Shown here: one piece after another, positions 24,766 through 32,694 of the stretch
How positions within the stretch are numbered: position 1 is the first letter of the stretch
How the letters are laid out: each line of letters begins with the position of its first letter
Source of the DNA: Bacteroidaceae bacterium
GTDB lineage: Bacteria; Bacteroidota; Bacteroidia; Bacteroidales; Bacteroidaceae
NCBI GenBank assembly: GCA_016286165.1
Contig: JAEESE010000008.1
Span: forward strand, 1-64,000
Direction of reading: 5' to 3'
DNA: 64,000 nucleotides
Notes under the pieces: generated by a model
The model's database searches: none
What the model saw: the letters and a program-made list of their open reading frames with translations, nothing else
What the model was told of the DNA's origin: nothing
Position numbers and translations under genes: made by a program

Positions 24766-26348
24766 ACATACTCATATGCTCCTGCGTCCGGCTGCTCGTC
24801 GGTATGCCGGCTGCGGCCACGAAGGTCGAGGGGGAAGAGGTCGCGGGAGATAGGGTTGGCGGTGCCACGAATGGGCGAGGCTTCGACGGGCGTGAAGTCG
24901 TAGAGGATAGCGTGTGTGTCGATGAGTGTGAAGTGCTTGTCGCGTGTTATCTCGGCTTCGGGATCATCGTAGATACACGCCACGAAACGCGCGGCATAAT
25001 CACCCTCGGTGGGTATCTCGGTGGCGAGGAAGCAATGGTCGAAGAGGAAGTTGTCCTGAGGAGTGCCTATAGCTGCCGCCTCGTCGGAGGACATTCCGCT
25101 GACGTCAATCCAGTCGCCCTGCACCACATCCTCGTCATAGCCCGTGATGACACAGCTGTCGAAGGTAGCACCTGTCATGGGATGATACACACCGTCGCTG
25201 ACGTTGGTGATATAGAGCGCGTAGCCACGAAGATAGCTCAGGTGGTAAAACTGCGCCAAAGTACAGTGCGTGATGGTGTGGTTGCCACCCACGAGGCAGA
25301 GCGTGTGGCCGAGCGTGTTGGCTATCTCGCTGTTGCTGATGGTGGAGCGGCAGTCGGTGAGACGCACCCCATCGCCCCCTACCTCGTAGATACGGCAGTT
25401 GGTAAGGGTAAGCTTCGGGTCGCTGACGCCTGTGCTGTCGCATATTATGCCGAAGTTACCGCCATGAATATCCACGTAGTTGAGGTCGTTGCCGAGGCTG
25501 GAGGCCGTGAAGCGGAGGCCTTCCCAGCGCGAAGGCAGACGGTCGTAGGGCAGATATGGGAAGATATGGTCGGTGCGGTCGGTGCGGAAGACGATGGGCG
25601 CCTCCAGGGTGCCGGTGGCCAGCAGACGTCCGTGCACGGTGAGTCCTGCCGCTTCGTGAAACAGCAGCCGTGTGCCGGCTTCGAGACGGAGCGTAACGTC
25701 GGGGGCCACTACAAGGCTGTCGTAGACGATGATGGGCCGGCGAGCGGAGAAGGTGGTGTCGGACGTGATGACGACTCCACGCATGAAGAAGCCGTCGAGG
25801 GCGGTGGCGAGCAGTTCCACGCGCTGCTCTACCCCACTCTCCAGGCGGAAATGGAGGGCGTCGGCGTAGGCCGTTGCGTCGTCGGTCTTGCTCTCGGGCA
25901 ACGTCACTTCGATTCTGACGATGATGCTGTCGCGACGACGCACCTCGAAGTCGGCGGCATGACGCTGGTAGGCCTGGGAGAGGTCCTGCCCGTCGATATT
26001 CACGCGGAATCGACTGTCGTCGCCCCGCTCGAGCCACACCTCGCTGATACGCAGGCCCTTATCGCCACGGTTGTACACCGCCAGCGTCTGTGTGGCGGAA
26101 GGTATGGTGGCGATGAGCGTGTCGAAGACTATGGTATCGCTACTGAAGGTGAGCGTCGATGAGCGGTCATCGGTGAAGGTGTCATAGTCGTCGCAAGCAT
26201 AAAGGGTGAAGCCCAATATAAGCGCTGGAAGAAGCAGCCTCGCCAAAGAGAGCCTCTGCCCCGAGCGCCTCAACCCCTGCCCCCCTCCGGAAGGAGAGGT
26301 GTGCAGGATGTTGTGGAATGTCGTCAGTATCGTAGTGCCCAGTTTCAT
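24729..26348 (-). CDS. Lipoprotein with right-handed beta-helix domain
   Basis: The N-terminus carries an unusually long n-region, then a hydrophobic segment (RLLLPALILGFTLYAC) with Cys52 as the lipidation residue, followed by DDYDTFTDDRS. A beta-sandwich region (about 60–200, TLTFSSDTIVFDTLI) precedes a parallel beta-helix (about 225–480, for example LTLTNCRIYEVGGDGVRL and HTLCLVGGNHTITHC). The end is ISRDLFPLDLRGRSR…DAGAYEY, which resembles the 'DxxGxxR…GAYE' close common in beta-helix surface proteins. This family is widespread in Bacteroidales without a known function. Residues about 17–28 (SPSGGGQGLRRSG) are encoded by a GC-rich repeat, so the extended n-region is probably an insertion. 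Its last codons overlap a heptamer repeat array. Confidence 0.75.
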   Translation of the reverse strand: MKLGTTILTTFHNILHTSPSGGGQGLRRSGQRLSLARLLLPALILGFTLYACDDYDTFTDDRSSTLTFSSDTIVFDTLIATIPSATQTLAVYNRGDKGLRISEVWLERGDDSRFRVNIDGQDLSQAYQRHAADFEVRRRDSIIVRIEVTLPESKTDDATAYADALHFRLESGVEQRVELLATALDGFFMRGVVITSDTTFSARRPIIVYDSLVVAPDVTLRLEAGTRLLFHEAAGLTVHGRLLATGTLEAPIVFRTDRTDHIFPYLPYDRLPSRWEGLRFTASSLGNDLNYVDIHGGNFGIICDSTGVSDPKLTLTNCRIYEVGGDGVRLTDCRSTISNSEIANTLGHTLCLVGGNHTITHCTLAQFYHLSYLRGYALYITNVSDGVYHPMTGATFDSCVITGYDEDVVQGDWIDVSGMSSDEAAAIGTPQDNFLFDHCFLATEIPTEGDYAARFVACIYDDPEAEITRDKHFTLIDTHAILYDFTPVEASPIRGTANPISRDLFPLDLRGRSRHTDEQPDAGAYEYVAVSDSLRSSRS

Positions 26349-26359
26349 TAATGAATTAT

Positions 26360-26712
26360 TTAGGTAATGATGAAGGAGTTGACCAATTCAAAGGGAAATA
26401 AGCCCTTGAGGGGCGTTGGAATTTAGGCAGGGTGTGGAGTGAGCGAAACGAACGGAACCCCTGTGTCATTTCAGGAGGTATATAGAGTGCCGTAGGTACG
26501 CAGGAGCATGCAAAGTGTTCCGTCGCCCCTACAGGGCTCTATATACTATGCTCTAGGAACAGGGGTTCCGCTCCGCTTCTCCTCCGTCGCCAGAGGAGTT
26601 CTGGCTCCCCTCATCAGGCACGGATGGCCCAAGGGCAATCCTCTAAAGGCCTTCTTCGCCCCCTGCCTAATATCCGTCGCCCCGATGGGGCTTGCTGGTA
26701 AACTCCTATTAT
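26360..26712. repeat. Interspersed repeat R2 with an internal insertion
   Basis: The modules GTAATGATGAAGGAGTTGA, AAGCCC-TTGAGGGGCGTTGG, TTTAGGCAGGGTGTGGAG, TATAGAGTGCCGTAGGTACG, CGTCGCCCCTACAGGGCTC, AACAGGGGTTCCGCTCCGCT and CCTGCCTAATATCCGTCGCC are in the same order as at 32156–32430. Between 26578 and 26659 about 80 bases without a counterpart interrupt the right arm, and 26526–26550 differs at the centre. No gene is present in 26349–26745. Confidence 0.85.
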
Positions 26713-26745
26713 CAGTGGATGAGGGGGAGTGATGCCAGTCCGCTG

Positions 26746-28191
26746 TCAGACATTCTCCAATATCGCCAACAGATGTTTCCAAACCATATCCACGGTAGGA
26801 ATGAGGAGACGCTCGTCGGGCGAGTGGACACCGCGGAGCGTGGGGCCGAAGCTTACCATGTCGAGCTCGGGATATTTCTCTGAGAAGAGACCACATTCGA
26901 GGCCGGCGTGTATGCCGCGCACAATGGGTTCCTTGCCGAAGAGACGCACGTACTGCTCGCGGGCGATGCGGAGTATCTCGCTGTTGGGGTTCATCTTCCA
27001 GCCCGGATAGCCTTCGCCGATTACCACTTCTGCTCCGGCAAGCTCGAAGGCAGCTGCCACGGTATGTGCCATATTCAGACGGTTGGAGAGCAGCGAACTG
27101 CGCTGACTGGAATTGATGTTGATGACGCCGGGCTCGGTCTGGCGTATGCTGGCCAGATTGGAGCTCGTCTCCACGAGAGCTATCTCCTGACTCATGGCGT
27201 ATACACCGTTGTCGACAGCCTGCAAGGCGAGAATGAGGCAGCGGTTAACATCCTCGGGGAGGACGGTGGCCATCGGCTCCTCGCTCTCGAGCAGGAACTC
27301 CATGGTGGGCTCGGTGGCGTAGAACTCCTCCTGCACCTCGGCTGCGAAGATGTTCCATTGCGCGCGCGCCTGTTCCTTATATTCTATAGGAATAGCTACC
27401 ACACAAGTGGCTTCGCGGGGAATGGCGTTGTGCAGACCGCCTGCCTGGATGTCGGCCAGACGCAGGCCCCAGCTCTTGAGGCCGTTGTAGAGGAAGCGCA
27501 CCAGCAACTTATTGGCATTGGCACGTTTCTTGTCGATATCATCGCCACTGTGACCGCCGGTGAGGCCCTTGATGGTGAGGCGGATGAAGAAGAGGCCGGC
27601 AGGTGCGGCTTCAGGCGTGAAGCGGAAGGTGGCCTCGGTGCGGCAGCCTCCGGCGCAGCTCACGAAGAGCTCGCCCTCGTCCTCGGAGTCGAGGTTGATA
27701 AGCATCTTACCCGTCATGAAGCCCGGCTGCATGCCCTCGGCACCGGTGAGGCCCGTTTCCTCGTCGCGCGTGAAGACACACTCGATGGGTCCGTGGCGCA
27801 GGCTGTTGTCGGCAAGGATGGCCATCTCCATGGCGCAGCCTATACCGTCGTCGGCGCCGAGAGTGGTGCCGCGCGCTTTCATCCAGTCACCGTCGACATA
27901 AGTCTGAATGGCATCGGTGAGGAAGTCGAAGGCGACATCGTTGTTCTTCTCGCATACCATGTCCATATGGCTCTGAAGGATGACGGTGGGACGATTCTCC
28001 ATGCACGGGCTTGCAGGCTTGCGGATGAGGACGTTGCCGGTTTCGTCGACCACGGTGTCGAGCCCGAGGCTACGGCCGAAGTCGGCAAGGAATTCTATCA
28101 TCTTCTCCTCGTGCTTCGAAGGACGTGGAACGGCGTTGATACGCTCAAACATTTCAAAAACGCTGGCAGGCGTAAGTGTTGACTTTTTCAT
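26746..28191 (-). CDS. pepD: Aminoacyl-histidine dipeptidase (M20C)
   Basis: A 481-residue cytoplasmic zinc dipeptidase that hydrolyses Xaa-His dipeptides and various other dipeptides. Metal-site motifs of the M20 family are clear: SHMDMVCEK (His, catalytic Asp), LGADDGIGCAMEM (bridging Asp), FTRDEETGLTGA (catalytic Glu pair), NLDSEDEGEL (Asp) and the late HAGLECGLFS (His). The lid domain insertion carries GLTGGHSGDDI. Length and motif order match PepD throughout. It is transcribed alone, divergently from the 28353 gene. Upstream, 28192–28250 holds no convincing -7 box for this strand. Confidence 0.95.
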   Translation of the reverse strand: MKKSTLTPASVFEMFERINAVPRPSKHEEKMIEFLADFGRSLGLDTVVDETGNVLIRKPASPCMENRPTVILQSHMDMVCEKNNDVAFDFLTDAIQTYVDGDWMKARGTTLGADDGIGCAMEMAILADNSLRHGPIECVFTRDEETGLTGAEGMQPGFMTGKMLINLDSEDEGELFVSCAGGCRTEATFRFTPEAAPAGLFFIRLTIKGLTGGHSGDDIDKKRANANKLLVRFLYNGLKSWGLRLADIQAGGLHNAIPREATCVVAIPIEYKEQARAQWNIFAAEVQEEFYATEPTMEFLLESEEPMATVLPEDVNRCLILALQAVDNGVYAMSQEIALVETSSNLASIRQTEPGVININSSQRSSLLSNRLNMAHTVAAAFELAGAEVVIGEGYPGWKMNPNSEILRIAREQYVRLFGKEPIVRGIHAGLECGLFSEKYPELDMVSFGPTLRGVHSPDERLLIPTVDMVWKHLLAILENV

Positions 28192-28250
28192 TTTAGCAGC
28201 TAAGTTTATATGAATGATTGTTAATTTTCGGTAAAAGTGGGCTCAAAAGG

Positions 28251-28280
28251 TTGCTAACTGATATTATTCCTATATCTTTG
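28251..28280 (+). promoter_or_regulatory. Promoter of the small protein–ompH–prmA–fbp run
   Basis: TTG (28251–28253) and TATCTTTG (28273–28280) are separated by 19 bp, matching the Bacteroidetes -33/-7 pattern. The -7 box is 72 bp ahead of the first start codon. Confidence 0.6.
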
Positions 28281-28352
28281 CAGTGCTTAAACCGAGACAA
28301 AGGTACAACAATCCCTCGTGTGAGCAAAATATTTTATAGTTATTAAACGAAA

Positions 28353-28577
28353 ATGATGACAAAATTATTGTTGCTTACGCTTGGATTAATTGCCATTGCG
28401 GTAGCTCTGCTGGCTTTGAAGCTCATTGTCAAGGGCGACAGCCGGGGGCCTGTGACGCATATCGGAGCCTCGAAAGCCATGCGCGAGAGAGGTATCCATT
28501 GCGTGGAAAGCATGGACGCCATAGAGCGTCACAAGCTGGCACACACGCCGCATGCCGAGGAGCATAGAAAGAAATAA
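28353..28577 (+). CDS. Small single-pass membrane protein, conserved type of unknown function
   Basis: The 74 residues start with one hydrophobic helix (LLLLTLGLIAIAVALLALKL, residues 5–24). A short basic and His-rich tail with THIGASKAMRERGIHCVESM follows. The tail motif HIG–KAMRERGIHC looks conserved, as similar short proteins exist in Bacteroidales, but no function is known to me. It lies 45 bp ahead of the OmpH-like gene and shares the promoter at 28251–28280. The tail would face the cytoplasm or periplasm depending on topology, which the sequence does not settle. An ATG one codon downstream (28356) is an equal start. Confidence 0.7.
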   Translation: MMTKLLLLTLGLIAIAVALLALKLIVKGDSRGPVTHIGASKAMRERGIHCVESMDAIERHKLAHTPHAEEHRKK

Positions 28578-28622
28578 GTATAAGGATTCACAACTAAGAA
28601 AGTAATCATCTAAACAATAAAA

Positions 28623-29255
28623 ATGAAGAAAATCCTTTTTCTCGCGATCAGCGCCGCCCTGGCACTGACCGCCTGCAACAACAAAAACGAGAATGAAGCC
28701 GCCGAGGTGGCTGAGAACCCCGAAGAGACCGTAACCGGACTGAAGGTGGCGTATGTGGAAGTAGACAGCCTGATGAGCCAGTACCAGTTCTGCAAGGACT
28801 ACACGCTGCTGCTCAACAAGAAAGGCGAGAATGCCGCCAACACACTGCAGCAGAAGCAACGCACGCTGCAGCAGCATGCCGCAGCCCTGCAGAAGAAGTA
28901 CGAAAGCAACGGCTTCACCACCCGCGACGAGCTGGAGCGCGCTCAGAACCAGCTGAACAAGGAACAGCAGGACCTGGCCGAACTGGACCAGCGCCTGACC
29001 AACGAACTGGCCATGGAGAATGCCAAGCTCAACGAGGAGCTGCGCGACTCTATCCAGGCTTTCCTGAAGGTGTACAACAAAGCCAAGAAGTTCGACTATA
29101 TCCTCTCGCGCCAGGGCGACAATATCCTCTTCGCCAACAAGAAGTTTGATATCACCGACGAGGTGGTGGCCGGCCTGAACAAGCGCTACAAGGCAAAGCC
29201 CGAAGTGAAGAAGGCTACCAACGACGACAAGAAAGCTGAAATCACGAAGAAATGA
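28623..29255 (+). CDS. OmpH/Skp-like periplasmic chaperone, predicted lipoprotein
   Basis: A lipoprotein signal (MKKILFLAISAALALTAC, Cys18) is followed by a disordered acidic stretch. The Skp-type body then begins with the beta-strand VAYVEVDSLMSQYQF, a long coiled-coil hairpin (about 65–140, rich in Q, E and K) and the returning strand DYILSRQGDNILFANKKFDIT. Skp/OmpH proteins hold unfolded outer-membrane proteins during transit. Here the lipid anchor would tether the chaperone to a membrane, unlike soluble Skp. The stop codon overlaps the prmA start (ATGA at 29252–29255), which suggests translational coupling. Confidence 0.88.
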   Translation: MKKILFLAISAALALTACNNKNENEAAEVAENPEETVTGLKVAYVEVDSLMSQYQFCKDYTLLLNKKGENAANTLQQKQRTLQQHAAALQKKYESNGFTTRDELERAQNQLNKEQQDLAELDQRLTNELAMENAKLNEELRDSIQAFLKVYNKAKKFDYILSRQGDNILFANKKFDITDEVVAGLNKRYKAKPEVKKATNDDKKAEITKK

Positions 29256-30097
29256 GGTATTCCGAAGCTATCTTCAAAATACAACCCAATAACGAGGCGG
29301 CGGGCGATGTGCTAGCCGCCTCTTTAGCAGAAATAGGTTTCGACACCTTCGTGCCTAACGACGAGGGGCTGACGGCCTATGTGCAGACGGCGGCGCTCGA
29401 TGTCGAGGCCGTGGGCGCTGCTGTTGCCGATTTCCCGTTGCCCGGCGTGGACATCAGTTTCGAGATACATGACGTGCCCGACGAGAATTGGAACGCCACC
29501 TGGGAAAGCGAGCACCATTTCGAACCTATTGAACTGACAAACGGGAAGAGCTTCAAGATAGTGCCGCGACAAGCCTTCGGCAGCGGCGAGCACGCCACCA
29601 CGAAGATGATGATAAGGATGCTGGCCAGCCTCGACGTGAACGGCTGCAGCGCCATTGATGCGGGCTGCGGCACCGGCGTATTAAGTCTGGCTGCCGTAGA
29701 GCTCGGAGCCGCCCACGTCTTCGCCTACGACATCGACGAATGGAGCGTGCGGAATGCCGAGGATAACTTCAAGCTAAACGGATATACGCCCCAGCCCGAC
29801 GGCTGCGAGGACGAAGCAGCGTATTCCGTTAGGATAGTCCACGGCGATGCCTCGTGCCTGGATGCCATGGCAGCCGGGAAAGGCGTCGACATAGTAATGG
29901 CCAATATCAACCGCAACATACTGCTTGCCGACATGCCCGCTTTCGTGAGCCACCTGAACCGAGGCGGCCACCTGCTGCTGTCGGGCTTCTACCCTACCGA
30001 CGCTCAGCAACTGACGGAAGCAGCGCAGGCGCTTGGCCTGACACTGGCAGGTTCCGAGCACGAGGGGGATTGGGCTGCTTTACATTTCACACTCTAA
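29252..30097 (+). CDS. prmA: Ribosomal protein L11 methyltransferase
   Basis: PrmA trimethylates ribosomal protein L11 in the cytoplasm using S-adenosylmethionine. The N-terminal ferredoxin-like substrate-recognition domain (1–60) is followed by a linker and a class I methyltransferase fold. The SAM motifs are AIDAGCGTGVLSLAAVELGA (motif I), AYDIDEWSV (acidic ligand) and DIVMANINRNILLADM (motif with NIN). The approach motif FGSGEHATTKMM is also typical of PrmA. The length of 281 residues is normal. The gene begins inside the ompH-like stop codon and fbp begins 16 bp after it. Confidence 0.95.
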   Translation: MRYSEAIFKIQPNNEAAGDVLAASLAEIGFDTFVPNDEGLTAYVQTAALDVEAVGAAVADFPLPGVDISFEIHDVPDENWNATWESEHHFEPIELTNGKSFKIVPRQAFGSGEHATTKMMIRMLASLDVNGCSAIDAGCGTGVLSLAAVELGAAHVFAYDIDEWSVRNAEDNFKLNGYTPQPDGCEDEAAYSVRIVHGDASCLDAMAAGKGVDIVMANINRNILLADMPAFVSHLNRGGHLLLSGFYPTDAQQLTEAAQALGLTLAGSEHEGDWAALHFTL

Positions 30098-30113
30098 CAA
30101 AGGACCATGAGCT

Positions 30114-32141
30114 ATGAATAATATCGAGCAACGTATTGAGAACGACCGGCGGCTGTTGGAACTGCTGTCGCAGTCGTTCCCCAACATCATTGCCGCCAGC
30201 ACGGAGATTATCAACCTGGAGGCCATACTCAACCTGCCTAAAGGTACAGAGCATTTCATGGCCGACATCCACGGCGAATACGAGGCTTTCCTACATATTA
30301 TCAAGAATGCCTCGGGGCGCATCCGCCGCAAGGCCAAGGAACATTTCGGCGACAGCATCAGCGACGATGAGCTGCGCGAGCTGTGCACGATTATCTACTA
30401 CCCCGAACAGAAGCTCGAACTGATACGCGCCAAGATCGAGCGCGAGACAGCCGACGCCGACAACCAGCAGATGACCGAGAACCTGGCGGACTTCTACGCC
30501 TCGACGCTCAACCGGATGGTGGAGGTTTGCAGAATAGTATCGTCGAAATACACCCGTTCGAAAGTGCGCAAGGCCCTGCCGCAAGAGTTTGCTTACATAA
30601 TCGAAGAACTGCTCCACGAGTCGCCGTCCGACACGAATAAGCAGGCTTATGTAGACCGCATCATAGAGACCATTATCCAGACAGGCAGCGCCGAGGCCTT
30701 CATCATAGCCATTGCCGGCGTGATACAACGTCTGGCAGTAGACCAGCTGCACATCCTCGGCGACATCTTCGACCGCGGTCCCGGCGCCCATATCATAATG
30801 GATTTCCTGTGCGACCTGCACTCGTTCGACATACAATGGGGTAATCACGACGCCCTGTGGATGGGAGCTGCCGCCGGCAACGACTGCTGCATAGCCAATG
30901 TGCTGCGCCTCTCGCTCAGATACGGGAATATGCAGACGCTCGAGGACGGCTATGGCATCAACCTGCTGCCGCTGGCAACATTCGCCATGGAGACTTATGC
31001 CGAAGACCCCTGCGACCGCTTCGGACCGCGCCTCGAACGCGACGATGCCACACACAACGAGAAGACACGACGGCTGATAGCTCAGATGCACAAAGCCATC
31101 AGCATCATCCAGTTCAAACTCGAGGGCCAGATGATACGCCGACGTCCGGAATGGCACATGGAGGAACGTCTGGTGCTGGGACGTATCGACAAAGAACGTG
31201 GCATATACACCTACGAAGGCAAGGAATATGAGATGATGGACTCGTTCCTGCCCACCCTCGACCCCGAGCATCCATACGACCTGACGCCCGAAGAGGCAGA
31301 GATAGTGCGCGGGCTGCACCACTCGTTCCGCGTGAGCGACAAACTGCAGCGCCACATCCAGTGCCTGTTCTCGCATGGTTGCATGTATGCCGTGTACAAC
31401 GGCAACCTGCTCTTCCATGCCAGCGTGCCGCTGAATGCCGACGGCACCCTGAAGGAAGTGGACCTCGACGGCCATAAGTACAGCGGCCGCGAACTGCTGC
31501 ATCGCATAGGCATGACCATGCGTGCAGCCTTCAATGCCGACACGCCTTCGCGCGAGAAGCGTTTTGCCAAGGATTATTTCTGGTATCTGTGGTGCGGCAA
31601 GGACTCGCCGCTGTTCGACAAAGACCGCATGACGACCTTCGAGCGCTATTTCCTGTGCGACAAATCGCTGCACGAAGAGCGGAAAGGCTATTATTACCTG
31701 CTGCGCAACCAACCGGAGGTGGCCGACCGCATCCTCGACGCCTTCGAGGTGGAGGGTTCTCATCGACACATTATTAACGGACACGTGCCCGTGCGCGTAG
31801 CCGGAGGCGAGAGCCCGATAAAAGCAGATGGCAAACTGATGGTGATCGACGGTGGTCTGAGCAAAGCCTACCACGACACTACGGGCATTGCGGGCTACAC
31901 GCTCGTTTACCACAGCCGCGGCTTCGAGCTCATTCAGCATGAACCTTTCGAAAACGTGGACGAAGCCATACGCCGAGGCACCGATATCGTATCGAGCAAG
32001 CACATCGTGGAGATGAGCGGCAAACGGCTTCGAGTGTGCGACACCGACAAAGGCGCAGACCTGCGACGGCAGATTGCCGAGCTCGAAGAGCTGCTCTATG
32101 CTTATCGTCACGGAATAATAAAGGAACGCTTACGAAAGTAG
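30114..32141 (+). CDS. fbp: Fructose-1,6-bisphosphatase class III
   Basis: This gluconeogenic enzyme converts fructose 1,6-bisphosphate to fructose 6-phosphate. The 675 residues match the class III (FBPase_2) enzyme of Bacteroidetes and Firmicutes, with a calcineurin-like metal-binding core: FMADIHGEYEAFLHII, LGDIFDRGPGAHIIMDFL, IQWGNHDALWMGA and, late in the protein, IINGHVPV and VIDGGLSKAYH. N-terminal helices (1–60) and a central regulatory region complete the usual architecture. It is the last gene of the 28353 run, followed by a terminator that overlaps its last codons. Confidence 0.95.
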   Translation: MNNIEQRIENDRRLLELLSQSFPNIIAASTEIINLEAILNLPKGTEHFMADIHGEYEAFLHIIKNASGRIRRKAKEHFGDSISDDELRELCTIIYYPEQKLELIRAKIERETADADNQQMTENLADFYASTLNRMVEVCRIVSSKYTRSKVRKALPQEFAYIIEELLHESPSDTNKQAYVDRIIETIIQTGSAEAFIIAIAGVIQRLAVDQLHILGDIFDRGPGAHIIMDFLCDLHSFDIQWGNHDALWMGAAAGNDCCIANVLRLSLRYGNMQTLEDGYGINLLPLATFAMETYAEDPCDRFGPRLERDDATHNEKTRRLIAQMHKAISIIQFKLEGQMIRRRPEWHMEERLVLGRIDKERGIYTYEGKEYEMMDSFLPTLDPEHPYDLTPEEAEIVRGLHHSFRVSDKLQRHIQCLFSHGCMYAVYNGNLLFHASVPLNADGTLKEVDLDGHKYSGRELLHRIGMTMRAAFNADTPSREKRFAKDYFWYLWCGKDSPLFDKDRMTTFERYFLCDKSLHEERKGYYYLLRNQPEVADRILDAFEVEGSHRHIINGHVPVRVAGGESPIKADGKLMVIDGGLSKAYHDTTGIAGYTLVYHSRGFELIQHEPFENVDEAIRRGTDIVSSKHIVEMSGKRLRVCDTDKGADLRRQIAELEELLYAYRHGIIKERLRK

Positions 32142-32156
32142 GCGTTCCTCGTTTTT
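32122..32156 (+). terminator. Rho-independent terminator of the fbp operon
   Basis: AGGAACGC (32122–32129) pairs with GCGTTCCT (32142–32149), followed by CGTTTTT. The fbp stop codon lies in the loop, so the terminator overlaps the gene end. Confidence 0.75.
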
Positions 32157-32430
32157 AGGTAATGATATAGCAGTTGAACTGTTGAAAGCGGAATAAGCCC
32201 CGGAGGGGCGTAGGATTTTAGGCAGGGTGTGAAGCGCAGCGGAACCCCTGTATCATGTCAGGAGGTATATAGAGTGCCGTAGGTACGCAGGAACAAGCTC
32301 AATAATTCCGTCGTACCTACGGCACTCTATATACATCAACTCTTTGAGCAGGGGTTCCGCTCCGCTTCACGCCCTGCCTAATATCCGTCGCCCCTGCGGG
32401 GCTTTGCAGGTCATCTCCTATATCATTGCC
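32156..32430. repeat. Complete ~270-bp palindromic repeat (family R2)
   Basis: The left arm (about 32156–32290) and right arm (about 32311–32430) are inverted copies. AGTGCCGTAGGTACG faces CGTACCTACGGCACT, GCAGCGGAACCCCTG faces CAGGGGTTCCGCTCCGC, TTTAGGCAGGGTGTGAAGCG faces CGCTTCACGCCCTGCCTAA, GCCCCGGAGGGGC faces GCCCCTGCGGGGC, and TAATGATATAG faces CTATATCATTG. Each arm has its own small hairpin. The whole could fold into a large cruciform. No coding frame lies inside. Confidence 0.9.
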
Positions 32431-32577
32431 TTAAATTTATTATGATTTGTTGTGAGGATGTCAATAAAGCGTGATGAAAAGTTGAAAATTCTTCTATTTG
32501 TTTTGTTGTATTGAGGAATTTTACTTTCTTTACAGCGAAAATTAACTAATCAACACAGAAAAAAACAATGACAAAAC

Positions 32578-32672
32578 CTGAGGATGATAACTATTCTTGA
32601 AGGTATTGTCTTTCGCTCGGCGCTTGCGACGCTTGACACTTCAAGAACTCCTTTAACTCCTTTAACTTCCAA
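32578..32672. repeat. Mixed repeat fragment upstream of the second BspA-like gene
   Basis: CTATTCTTGAAGGTATTGTC (also near 24627 and, inverted, 16715–16740), an R3 fragment CTCGGCGCTTGCGACGCTTG, and TTTAACTCCTTTAACTTCC heptamers lie directly ahead of the gene. 32431–32577 is AT-rich with no recognised feature and no equivalent of the iteron-like array at 8609. Confidence 0.65.
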
Positions 32673-32694
32673 TAAATAACAAATATACTCAGAT

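Noticed and set aside
32156..32430. Structured non-coding RNA gene
   Set aside because: The strong pairing is explained by a palindromic repeat present three times in the window; no promoter or conserved RNA motif was recognised.
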